From Bosea sp. PAMC 26642 (GTDB taxonomy: Bacteria > Pseudomonadota > Alphaproteobacteria > Rhizobiales > Beijerinckiaceae): 64,000 nucleotides of DNA. The translations under genes were made by a program, and so were the position numbers. The stretch is from the NCBI RefSeq assembly GCF_001562255.1, contig NZ_CP014301.1, positions 1,240,001 to 1,304,000 on the forward strand, in the 5' to 3' direction. Below, piece by piece: positions 1-7,483 of the stretch; the first letter of the stretch is position 1; every line of letters begins with the position of its first letter. The notes beneath the pieces were generated by a model. It was not told the origin of the DNA. It ran no database searches and saw only the letters and a list, made by a program, of their open reading frames with translations.

Positions 1-875
1 GTCATCTCGACCGGGTCGGGCTTCGCACCCGGCTTGGGCGGCGCGACGACGTTCATCGCGAAATCGCGCGCCTCGCCGCTGCCGTAGAAGATCGTGTCGT
101 AGAGCGACAGCAGCGACAGTCCGAGCTGCTTCTCTTCTTTGCTTTTGGGCTTGTCCGGCGCACCAGCGGATTCGCGCGAGGCCTTTTCGGCGGCTTCAGA
201 CAGCGTAACGATCCGGGCCAGAACCTCGCCGAGCGGCTCGTCTCCGACCTTGGCCGAAAACCCGCGCCCGACCATCCTGCCCATCGACATCTTGCCGGCG
301 GGGCCCAGATCGACCGCGTAGCCGTCGAGTTCGAAGCGGCTGAAGATCGGCAGCAGCGGCTCATTGACGCCAGGCTGCGCCCGTTCGGTGAGCACGCGCG
401 CCGTGTGCTTCAGGTCGAGACCTTCGAAGCTGGTCCGCTTGACCTGCCCGCTGACCGGACCGGCGGCTCCACCCGTGACGCTGATCGTGCCTTGCGCTGC
501 TTCGCCACGCTCGATCCGGCCCGCACGGACCTGCGAGAACCGGATGTCGCGATAGCGCGTCACCTGCTTCTGCGGTCCGATCGTCTGCTCGAAGGTCAGT
601 TCCGGAGCCGTGATTTCAGCCGCATCGAGGCGGCTCATCCGCGCGGCGGCACTCTCGCCGGTGCTGCCGTTGAACAGGGCAATGAACGCCTCTCGCTCCA
701 GCGCCGAACCCTTCACATCGATTCGCGGCGCCACGATCGCCAACGCGCCGAAATCGAGCCGCAGATTGTCGATCTGGAAATCCGCCGCGGCTGCGGGCGG
801 CACTGCCCCGATCAGCAATGCGGTGACGGTCGCGAGATGGCCGGGCGCAAGCCGGCGAAGGGTCGAAGCGTTCAT
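1..875 (-). CDS. Secreted hypothetical protein, 3' part cut off by window edge
   Basis: The reading frame stays open from an ATG at 875-873 to the window edge, so at least 291 residues are present and the C-terminus is missing. The product begins MNASTLRRLAPGHLATV, followed by a hydrophobic stretch and an alanine-rich AAAADF junction, which looks like a Sec signal peptide with cleavage near residue 31. The mature part has no motif I recognise. It alternates charged and hydrophobic residues as in a beta-rich periplasmic protein and carries a lysine/glutamate-rich stretch (KPKSKEEKQ) near residue 250. No operon partner is visible. Function is unknown. That it is a real gene is well supported by the signal peptide and GC-rich third codon positions. 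Confidence 0.75.
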   Translation of the reverse strand, partial: MNASTLRRLAPGHLATVTALLIGAVPPAAAADFQIDNLRLDFGALAIVAPRIDVKGSALEREAFIALFNGSTGESAAARMSRLDAAEITAPELTFEQTIGPQKQVTRYRDIRFSQVRAGRIERGEAAQGTISVTGGAAGPVSGQVKRTSFEGLDLKHTARVLTERAQPGVNEPLLPIFSRFELDGYAVDLGPAGKMSMGRMVGRGFSAKVGDEPLGEVLARIVTLSEAAEKASRESAGAPDKPKSKEEKQLGLSLLSLYDTIFYGSGEARDFAMNVVAPPKPGAKPDPVEM

Positions 876-1072
876 GCAAGTCTCCAAGTTTCGGCGCGAC
901 CCTGCCGCAAGCCTGCGGCGAAGGAAAGACGTCGCCTGTCGTCGTGGTCACGAAAAGCTTGACCACCTGCCGTATCGGGCAGGTATTTGTCGCACATTCG
1001 CCATCTTGGAAGGCGCAGTGATCAACGCGGTCGGAGACGGATGGCGCCTCGCCGCGACGGAGCATTCAGGAC

Positions 1073-1543
1073 ATGCACGCCCCCCGCACATTTCTCGCTG
1101 CCTTCCTTGCCTGGGCGCTGCTGGCCTGCAATGCGACCGCCTTCGCCCAGACCGCGCCTGCTGCCGGACTCGAACCACTTGTCATCGTCAGCGGCGAAAA
1201 GCGCCATGCCTTTCAGGTCGAGGTGATGCGCACGCCGGACCAGCGCGCCAAGGGGCTGATGCACCGCAATTACATGCCGGCCGATCGCGGGATGTTGTTC
1301 GATTTCGCCCGCACCGAACCTGTGGCGATGTGGATGCAGAACACCTTCATCCCGCTCGACATGCTCTTCATTCGTGCCGACGGCACGGTCGCACGCATCG
1401 CCGAGCGCACCGAACCGCTCTCGACCCGCACGATTCCGTCGGGCGAGCCTGTCCTCTCCGTGCTGGAGATCAATGGCGGCGTCGCCGAAAAACTCGGCAT
1501 CAAGCCCGGCGACAAGATCGAGCACGTCTTGTTCAAGCGCTGA
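1073..1543 (+). CDS. DUF192 family exported protein
   Basis: The 156-residue product has a signal peptide (residues 1-26, ending FAQ) and a single DUF192 domain. The domain is recognised by the MRTPDQRAKGLMHR segment, the aromatic MWMQNTFIPLDM core, and the closing VLEINGGVAEKLGIKPGD, which is the family's signature order. DUF192 proteins are small beta-rich envelope or periplasmic proteins of unknown biochemical role. Length and domain coverage are normal. The gene stands alone upstream of tRNA-Pro. Family assignment is secure; function is not known. Confidence 0.9.
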   Translation: MHAPRTFLAAFLAWALLACNATAFAQTAPAAGLEPLVIVSGEKRHAFQVEVMRTPDQRAKGLMHRNYMPADRGMLFDFARTEPVAMWMQNTFIPLDMLFIRADGTVARIAERTEPLSTRTIPSGEPVLSVLEINGGVAEKLGIKPGDKIEHVLFKR

Positions 1544-1610
1544 GGCGGCGTTTCGCTTGCGATGCGAGGCCGCGTCGTGATAGCTCACCGGCACGACGAG
1601 AGCGGTTATT

Positions 1611-1687
1611 CGGGGTATAGCGCAGCCCGGTAGCGCATCTGCTTTGGGAGCAGAGGGTCCCAGGTTCAAATCCTGGTGCCCCGACCA
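1611..1687 (+). tRNA. tRNA-Pro (anticodon TGG), CCA encoded
   Basis: The sequence folds as a cloverleaf. The acceptor CGGGGTA pairs with TGCCCCG, with one G-T pair. The anticodon stem-loop ctgctTTGGGAgcag places TGG at the anticodon, the T-arm carries GGTTCAAATCC, and the discriminator A is followed by an encoded CCA. Confidence 0.97.
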
Positions 1688-1726
1688 TTCTCGACCGGGA
1701 CGAAACAGGAAGTGCGGAGGCAGGTC

Positions 1727-2032
1727 ATGACGGCACGCATCTATCGCCCCGCCCGCACCGCGATGCAGTCGGGCACGGCCAAGACCGAGCGCTGGCTGCT
1801 CGAATACGAGCCGGAACGGCCACGCGAGATCGAGCCTCTGATGGGCTGGACCTCGTCGGGCGACATGAAGAGCCAGCTCAAGCTCTGGTTCGACAGCGCA
1901 GCCGAAGCCGTCGCCTACGCCACCCGCAACGGCATCGCCTATCGCGTCGAGCAGCCCAACGAGGCCAAGCGCCGCTCGATCGCCTATGCCGACAATTTCA
2001 AATACAGCCGCGTCGGACAGTGGACGCATTGA
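1727..2032 (+). CDS. NADH-ubiquinone oxidoreductase accessory subunit, NDUFS4-like (ETC complex I subunit)
   Basis: The 101-residue protein starts MTARIYRPARTAMQSG and contains the hallmark W-LEYEP...PLMGWTSSGD core and a YADNFKYSR end. These are typical of the alphaproteobacterial homologue of mitochondrial NDUFS4 (the 18 kDa subunit), a supernumerary subunit on the peripheral arm of respiratory complex I. I chose the ATG at 1727; an upstream in-frame start at 1676 would lie inside tRNA-Pro. The gene sits between two tRNA genes, away from any nuo operon, as is usual for this subunit. Complex I membership follows from the family, not from local context. Confidence 0.9.
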   Translation: MTARIYRPARTAMQSGTAKTERWLLEYEPERPREIEPLMGWTSSGDMKSQLKLWFDSAAEAVAYATRNGIAYRVEQPNEAKRRSIAYADNFKYSRVGQWTH

Positions 2033-2104
2033 TGAAACCGCGCGGCTGATCGCGCCGCGCACGAGCTTTCCGACAGGCGAGGACGCAAAACGACCTTCGC
2101 TTCA

Positions 2105-2181
2105 GGGCCCGTAGCTCAGATGGATAGAGCAGCAGCCTTCTAAGCTGCTGGTCGCTGGTTCGAATCCAGCCGGGCTCGCCA
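2105..2181 (+). tRNA. tRNA-Arg (anticodon TCT), CCA encoded
   Basis: A cloverleaf is formed. The acceptor GGGCCCG pairs with CGGGCTC, with one G-T pair. The anticodon loop CTTCTAA gives TCT, the T-arm is GCTGGTTCGAATCCAGC, the discriminator is G, and CCA is encoded. An AT-richer patch begins just downstream. Confidence 0.97.
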
Positions 2182-2591
2182 CCATCGCCTCACGCGCCGA
2201 ACGTCTGGAAGGTTTACTATTCCAGACGTTTAGCGTTGCTCGTGCATGCGTTTTCGTGTCACTCGACTGCACGACGATGGCGGTAAGCGATATGCAGCAG
2301 CGCAAGTCCGGCACCTGCGAGTGTCAGAGTAAAAGGCGATCTGCAAAACAGGCGGGTCTCGGGAGCCTATATTCCTCCCGCAATAGCTGCACCGTTGCGT
2401 GCCGGTTCGAAATTGACGCGTCCAATGTCCATCGCACCACAGCCCCGCAGCACTAGGCAGCGTGACGCGCATCTCATGATATCTACGCGATCATGATCAC
2501 AAAATGCGATGGTCAATTCGGCGGTATATCACTGTTTTTCTGGAATTTGCCGCTTATCGTGACGGCTGTTGAGTTCGACAGGACTATTTAA
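2182..2591. other. Non-coding, AT-richer gap between tRNA-Arg and the acyltransferase gene
   Basis: This 410-base stretch has no convincing gene. It holds a perfect hairpin at 2200-2230, a 10-base palindrome GATCATGATC at 2489-2498, and AT-rich sequence leading to the acyltransferase GTG start. Base composition is visibly lower in GC than the rest of the window. I found no copy of the tRNA 3' end that would mark an attachment site. Confidence 0.6.
2200..2230 (+). terminator. 11-bp perfect hairpin downstream of tRNA-Arg
   Basis: AACGTCTGGAA is followed by a 9-base loop and its exact complement TTCCAGACGTT. It lies 18 bases after the tRNA and could end or protect its transcript. No long T-run follows, so termination is only a suggestion. 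Confidence 0.5.
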
Positions 2592-3659
2592 GTGAAAAGC
2601 CAAAATATCAAATACATCGAAAGGCTGGATCACCTACGATTCTTTGCGGCTTTCCTCGTTTTAATGTTTCACGGTAGAATTTTTTACTCGGCAAAACAAA
2701 TTTTTCGTATACCGATCATAGATCAGGGCGATATCGGAGTCACGCTCTTCATGGTTTTGAGCGGAATGATATTGACGCTGATTGCTTACGATAGCGCGAT
2801 TTCACTCGGAAAATTCTACAGCAATCGGGCGCTCAGAATATATCCTCTGTTCGTATTCGTCATCACGCTCGGATATTTCTCGATGCCCGACCCGCGAGAG
2901 ACATCCGTCGGCGTCGATTACCTTCTTTCACTGCTTCCGATCTCGAATCTGTATCGCATGAAGTACGGGCCCTTTGGCGGACAATTGTGGTCCGTCGCGG
3001 TGGAGATCCAGTTCTACCTTTTGTTTCCGATCCTGGCCTTAAAGGCGCGGGGCCTGCGGTTCTACGTCAGCCTGATCGCTCTGCTGATCATCCTGCGTAC
3101 GCTGATCTATACTTTGAACGGCACGGTCCATCAGATGGCGTATTTCTCCATCTTCGGAAATCTCGACGCCTTCCTGATCGGGGGCATCACGGCGATCGCC
3201 TACAAGGAGACCGAGGGTTACACCTTTCGCTGGTACTGGTGCATTGCCGTCCTCGTTGCGATCAACGTCTTCCTTGTCGTCTTGTACAGATTGATCGGCT
3301 TCCCCAGCACGTCGCCATTCTGGACGATCTGGCCGGATGTGCAGAGCCTGTTGTGGTCTGCATTGATCCTGAGCTATCTGCGGGCGAATATGCGGGTTCC
3401 GCTCTCGAAGCTCTGGAGCTATCTCGGCAAGATCAGCTATTCGATTTATGCATGGCACATCCTGGTCTGGATGACCGTCGCGCACCTGATGCCCGTGCCA
3501 TGGGGATCGACCTATTTGACCGGGCTTCTGCTGGTGTTGCCGGCAACGATCGCGATCGCGGCGCTGAGCTACTCTGTCATCGAAGCGCCTTTTCTGATGA
3601 TGCGAGCTCGCTACGTCATCGCGTCCTCCGGCTCGGCAGCGCCAGTCGGCCGCCCATAG
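2592..3659 (+). CDS. Acyltransferase 3 family membrane protein (OafA/YrhL-like)
   Basis: The product has 355 residues with about ten hydrophobic segments. It opens with YIERLDHLRFFAAFLVLMFH, the start of the acyltransferase-3 domain; RLDHLRFFAA and the FH histidine correspond to the conserved catalytic region. A later SVAVEIQFYLLFP motif is also typical. These inner-membrane enzymes O-acetylate or acylate surface polysaccharides, O-antigen or other exported molecules. The start is a GTG at 2592. The 5' third uses A/T-ending codons much more than neighbours, and the gene lies beside tRNA-Arg, which suggests horizontal acquisition. The substrate is unknown; the glycosyltransferase operon that follows is a possible functional partner. 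Confidence 0.9.
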   Translation: MKSQNIKYIERLDHLRFFAAFLVLMFHGRIFYSAKQIFRIPIIDQGDIGVTLFMVLSGMILTLIAYDSAISLGKFYSNRALRIYPLFVFVITLGYFSMPDPRETSVGVDYLLSLLPISNLYRMKYGPFGGQLWSVAVEIQFYLLFPILALKARGLRFYVSLIALLIILRTLIYTLNGTVHQMAYFSIFGNLDAFLIGGITAIAYKETEGYTFRWYWCIAVLVAINVFLVVLYRLIGFPSTSPFWTIWPDVQSLLWSALILSYLRANMRVPLSKLWSYLGKISYSIYAWHILVWMTVAHLMPVPWGSTYLTGLLLVLPATIAIAALSYSVIEAPFLMMRARYVIASSGSAAPVGRP

Positions 3660-3924
3660 ACCGGTGCAGCCGAAGATCGGCGGGCCTTTACCTTCTCCAC
3701 ACGCAATACCTGCGCAGGCCGCTTTGCCGGGATCTGGTATCAGCGATGTGGAGGACAGAACTGGCTCCACGCTTGCCGCGCCGCGCCGCGCGGCGTAAAC
3801 CGCGCCGGCCATCGCGCTCGCGATGGCTTCGCCTTGATCGCGCCCGAAAGCGTCGTCATCCGGCTCCGGTCTTGCCTATGTCGGCATATCACGAACGCGG
3901 CCGCTGCCGGTCGCGAGGATCGCC

Positions 3925-5613
3925 ATGGTTTTGCTGAATGCCTCTCTCGGCCGTCTGACGGCAACGGCCTCGGCCAGTCATTGGCGTGCCTGCATATTTC
4001 TGGTGCTGCTGTCGTTGGGCGCCTTCTTGCCGGGCTTCTTCACGCTGCAGCCGCTCGATCGCGACGAACCGCGTTTCGCCCAGGCCAGCAAGCAGATGCT
4101 GGAAACGCACGACTTCGTCGACATCCGCTTCCAAGCCGAGGCGCGCCACAAGAAGCCGGTCGGTATCTACTGGCTACAGAGCGCCACTGTGGCGGCTGGC
4201 GCGGCGCTCGGTGTCTCCGAAGCCCGCACCCAGATCTGGCTTTATCGCATTCCCTCGCTTGTCGGTGCGGTCGCGACGGTATTGCTGACTTATTGGGCAC
4301 TGCTCGCCTTTCTCAGCCCGGGGATGGCACTGCTCGGCGCCGCCTTGATGGCAGCCTGCGTGTTGCTCGGTGTCGAAGCGCGTATCGCCAAGACCGATGC
4401 GGTGCTTGCCGCCTGCGCCGTCGCTACCATGGGCGCCTTGGCGCGCGTGTGGCTCGACTGGACGCGCTCGCTCGCCTTCGTGCCGAGCCGCCACAACTGG
4501 CTGGTGTTCTGGAGCGCCACAGCGATCGCGCTGCTGATCAAGGGGCCGATCGTCCCCATGGTCTGGGGGCTGGCGATGCTGGTGCTCTGCATCAGCGCGC
4601 GCTCGGTTCGCTGGCTCAAGCCGCTGCGCTTCGGCCCGGGGCTGCTGCTCTGCTTGCTCGTCGTCATACCCTGGGTCGTTGCCATCGCCATGAAGACCGG
4701 CGGCAGCTTCTTCACCGAGAGTGTCGGCAACGACATGCTCGGCAAGGTCGCTGAGGGTCAGGAGAAGCATTGGGGGCCGCCCGGGCTCTATCTCATCGTC
4801 TTTTTCGGCACCTATTGGCCCGCGGCAGCCTTTGCGGCGATGGCGATCCCCTTCGCCTGGGTCCGCCGGCGCGAACCGCAGATCCTGTTCCTGCTGGCCT
4901 GGATCGTGCCGTCCTGGCTCGTTTTCGAGGCCGTGCCGACGAAATTGCCGCATTATGTCCTGCCGCTCTATCCGGCGGTGACGGCGTTGCTGCTGCTGGC
5001 GATCGTCAATGGCGGCATCGACCGGTTCCGGCGCGGCTCGACTGCGACGGCCCTGCTCTGCCTGCTCGTGCCGCTCGCCCTGGTCAGCGCCATCATTTTC
5101 GCGAACTGGACGCTCGACGCGAGCGTCCCCTATCTGGCGCTGCCTTTGCTGATCGCGGCGCTGTTTGTCTCATGGCGCGTCGTCGCGTCTTTCCGGCGCG
5201 GCGATCTCGATGGGGCGCTCTGGCGCGGCGTACTGGCGAGCCTGCTGCTGAGCGTCGGTGTTTATGCCTTCGCGATCGAGAGTCTGCGTGCCTTCAAGCT
5301 CTCGCCGCGCCTCGCCGAGACCATCAGGGCCGCGGGCTGCACCGATCCCGCCGTGATGACGGTCGGCTATCGCGAGCCCAGTCTCGTCTTCCTGGTCGGG
5401 ACAGATCTCGACATGGGCAGCGATGGGGCGGCCGCGGCTGCCTTCCTCAACCAGCCGGGCTGTCGCGTCGCCCTCGTCGAAAGCCGGTTCAAAGATGGTT
5501 TTCAGGCGGCTGTCGCACAGTCCGGCATCACACCGCGTCTGCTCACCACGCTGCGCGGTTTCAACCTCAATGGCGGCCGCAAGCTCGAGATGGCGGTGTT
5601 CGTCCGGCCATGA
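3925..5613 (+). CDS. ArnT-like integral membrane glycosyltransferase (GT39/PMT type)
   Basis: This 562-residue polytopic protein carries the motif LDRDEPRFAQASKQML near residue 45. That acidic pair is the catalytic signature of the ArnT/PMT superfamily, in the first periplasmic loop after the first membrane segment. About eleven further hydrophobic segments follow, then a soluble C-terminal periplasmic part from about residue 450. Such enzymes move a sugar from a polyprenyl phosphate carrier to lipid A or another envelope acceptor. Just downstream lie a GT2 enzyme and a LAB_N protein, which would make and translocate the lipid-linked donor. In Rhizobium, RgtA-D/RgtE form an analogous route. 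Sugar and acceptor cannot be read from sequence. Confidence 0.88.
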   Translation: MVLLNASLGRLTATASASHWRACIFLVLLSLGAFLPGFFTLQPLDRDEPRFAQASKQMLETHDFVDIRFQAEARHKKPVGIYWLQSATVAAGAALGVSEARTQIWLYRIPSLVGAVATVLLTYWALLAFLSPGMALLGAALMAACVLLGVEARIAKTDAVLAACAVATMGALARVWLDWTRSLAFVPSRHNWLVFWSATAIALLIKGPIVPMVWGLAMLVLCISARSVRWLKPLRFGPGLLLCLLVVIPWVVAIAMKTGGSFFTESVGNDMLGKVAEGQEKHWGPPGLYLIVFFGTYWPAAAFAAMAIPFAWVRRREPQILFLLAWIVPSWLVFEAVPTKLPHYVLPLYPAVTALLLLAIVNGGIDRFRRGSTATALLCLLVPLALVSAIIFANWTLDASVPYLALPLLIAALFVSWRVVASFRRGDLDGALWRGVLASLLLSVGVYAFAIESLRAFKLSPRLAETIRAAGCTDPAVMTVGYREPSLVFLVGTDLDMGSDGAAAAAFLNQPGCRVALVESRFKDGFQAAVAQSGITPRLLTTLRGFNLNGGRKLEMAVFVRP

Positions 5614-5688
5614 CCCGGCCGCGAAAGCGGCTTGCCCTGTCGCCCGGCTTGACGCAGTTTGCGCGCCGCTGCCCCGGATGAAGATCTC

Positions 5689-6438
5689 TTGACCGAAACA
5701 CCGAACCCGCAACCGCTGCTCAGCGTCGTCGTTCCCGTCCGCAATGAGGTCGGCAATGTCGGTCCGCTGCTCGGCGATATCGAGGCGGCCTGCCAGCCGG
5801 TCGGCGCCTTCGAGGTCGTCTACGTCGACGACGGCTCCAGCGACGGTACGCCCGCCGCGCTCGCAGAACTCGCGGTGACCCGTCCCTGGCTTCGCATCGT
5901 CACCCATGCGCACTCCTGCGGCCAGAGCGCGGCCGTCCGCAGCGGCGTGCGCCAGGCCCGCGCCGTGGTGGTCGCGACACTTGACGGCGACGGCCAGAAC
6001 GACCCATCCTTCCTGCCGGCGATGGTGGAGGCCTTGCAGCAAGCCGGTCCGGGGGCAGGGCTGGTCCAGGGCCAGCGCGTCGGTCGCAAGGATACCGGTT
6101 TCAAGAAGCTTCAGTCGCGCATCGCCAACGGCGTGCGCGGGGCCATCCTCAAGGACGGCACGCGCGATGCCGGCTGCGGCCTGAAATGCTTCCGGCGCGA
6201 GGCCTATCTCGCACTGCCCTATTTCGACGCGCTGCATCGCTTCATGCCGGCGCTGATGGTGCGCGAGGGCTACAAGGTCGTGCATCTCGACGTGCGCGAC
6301 CGGCCCCGGCTCTCGGGCGTCTCGAATTACGGCTTCTTCGACCGGCTCTGGGTCGGCATTCTCGACCTCGTCGGCGTCTGGTGGCTGATCCGCCGGCGCC
6401 GGCGCGTGCCCCAGATCGTGCCGGGGGCGACGCCATGA
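5689..6438 (+). CDS. GT2 family glycosyltransferase, polyprenyl-phosphate sugar synthase type
   Basis: The product begins with LLSVVVPVRNEVGNVGPLL and contains DDGSSDGT and DGDGQND, the nucleotide-sugar and metal-binding signatures of family GT2. The order resembles dolichol-phosphate mannose synthases, and there is one hydrophobic segment near the C-terminus (LWVGILDLVGVWWL). It probably charges undecaprenyl or dodecaprenyl phosphate with a sugar at the cytoplasmic face, feeding the GT39 enzyme upstream. The start is uncertain: I favour a TTG at 5689 with GGA nine bases upstream, and an in-frame TTG at 5659 is the alternative. The stop overlaps the next gene by 4 bp (ATGA), indicating translational coupling. 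Confidence 0.87.
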   Translation: MTETPNPQPLLSVVVPVRNEVGNVGPLLGDIEAACQPVGAFEVVYVDDGSSDGTPAALAELAVTRPWLRIVTHAHSCGQSAAVRSGVRQARAVVVATLDGDGQNDPSFLPAMVEALQQAGPGAGLVQGQRVGRKDTGFKKLQSRIANGVRGAILKDGTRDAGCGLKCFRREAYLALPYFDALHRFMPALMVREGYKVVHLDVRDRPRLSGVSNYGFFDRLWVGILDLVGVWWLIRRRRRVPQIVPGATP

Positions 6439-6764
6439 TCATCTCGATCGGCCACGCCATCACCGACTACATCTACGACGTCTTCGTGCTGAAGTTCGAC
6501 TTCTGGCTGGCCTTCGGCATCGTCGCGCAACTGCTCTTCACCGCGCGCTTCCTGGTGCAGTGGTTGGCAAGCGAGAAAGAGGGCAAATCGGTCATGCCGT
6601 TGTCCTTCTGGTATTTCTCGATGGGCGGCGGCCTGATGACGCTGATCTATGGCATCGTCCGCCGCGAGCCGATCATCATCATGGGCCAGGCACTGGCGAT
6701 GGTGATCTACACCCGCAACCTGATGCTGATCTTTCGGGGCGGCAAGCGCGGGTCTGAACCTTAG
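6435..6764 (+). CDS. Lipid A biosynthesis N-terminal domain (LAB_N) small membrane protein
   Basis: This 109-residue protein has three hydrophobic segments and the conserved ARFLVQWLASEKEGKSVMP and PLSFWYFSMGGG stretches of the LAB_N domain. The family occurs alone or fused to LpxB and is repeatedly encoded with GT2/GT39 pairs. It is thought to take part in lipid-linked sugar handling, perhaps translocation, but the biochemical role is unproven. Its ATG overlaps the GT2 stop by 4 bp. Its TAG stop overlaps the stop of the convergent gene by 4 bp. Confidence 0.88.
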   Translation: MIISIGHAITDYIYDVFVLKFDFWLAFGIVAQLLFTARFLVQWLASEKEGKSVMPLSFWYFSMGGGLMTLIYGIVRREPIIIMGQALAMVIYTRNLMLIFRGGKRGSEP

Positions 6765-7483
6765 AAATCTTCGGGAGCGAAGCCGTATCGCGCCATCATG
6801 CTCCGGTGCCAGGTGCTTCCCAGCACGCTCTGCAGTGCCAAATTGAAGCGGGCCCTGAAATCGGTCGACGATTTGGCGAATGCGAACGCACCGCCTGCAG
6901 GAAGCGCTCCTTCGATGGCGACCACCGCGAGGTCCGAAGCCGGCTGACGGGCGAGGAAGCCGCGATGAGCCATGGCGACGCTGGCATAAGCGTCGGCACA
7001 GCCCGATTTTACCATCAACACCGCGTCCTCTTGCGTTCCGACGCGGATAATCCGCTCGTTGGGGATGCCTGCCGTCAGCCCTGTCTGCTCCTGAACCTGG
7101 TTGGCGACCACGACGAGGCGCGCACCCGCTTCGGCGGCCAGAGCGCGATAACTGGTCAGCCGGCCGCCATCCGCCGAACGAACGAGGAGCCCGTCGACAA
7201 GAGCCCAGACCGGACGGCTGAAATCGACGAGGTTCTTCCGCTCCGGCGATATGAAGAGCGGCGTAGTGATCGCCCATCGTCCATCGACGAGGCCCGGCAG
7301 CAACTCCGCAAACTCGGCCAGCCTCATCTCGAACCGGTCGATCCCCATCGCGCTCAGTACGGCGGTCACCAGTTCGAAGTCGCTGCCCTGCACCGCGCCG
7401 TCAGCAGACTGGAAGCAGAACGGAGGCTCTTCCAGGTACGCAAAAACGATCGGCTTGGGAGGCTTTCCCGCCTCTGTCGTCAC
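6761..7483 (-). CDS. Family 3 solute-binding-protein fold protein lacking a signal peptide
   Basis: The 240-residue protein has the layout of an amino-acid-type (family 3) periplasmic binding protein. It has FAYLEEPPFCFQSADGAVQG at the N-terminus, SDFELVTAVLSAMG, a domain crossover near SPERKNLVDFSRP, and a closing LQSVLGSTWHRSMMARYG. It starts MTTEAGKPPKPIVFAY with no signal peptide, and the GTG start overlaps the metC stop (GTGA). It may therefore act in the cytoplasm as a ligand sensor or scavenger, or be exported by an unknown route. No transporter membrane subunit accompanies it. Co-translation with metC suggests a sulfur amino acid ligand, which is inference only. Confidence 0.8.
   Translation of the reverse strand: MTTEAGKPPKPIVFAYLEEPPFCFQSADGAVQGSDFELVTAVLSAMGIDRFEMRLAEFAELLPGLVDGRWAITTPLFISPERKNLVDFSRPVWALVDGLLVRSADGGRLTSYRALAAEAGARLVVVANQVQEQTGLTAGIPNERIIRVGTQEDAVLMVKSGCADAYASVAMAHRGFLARQPASDLAVVAIEGALPAGGAFAFAKSSTDFRARFNLALQSVLGSTWHRSMMARYGFAPEDF

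Noticed and set aside
2230..2472. 80-residue minus-strand frame with CSYCG and CRTC pairs, zinc-ribbon-like
   Set aside because: No Shine-Dalgarno, irregular codon use, and the frame runs into the tRNA-proximal hairpin. Chance occurrence of C-x-x-C pairs is likely.
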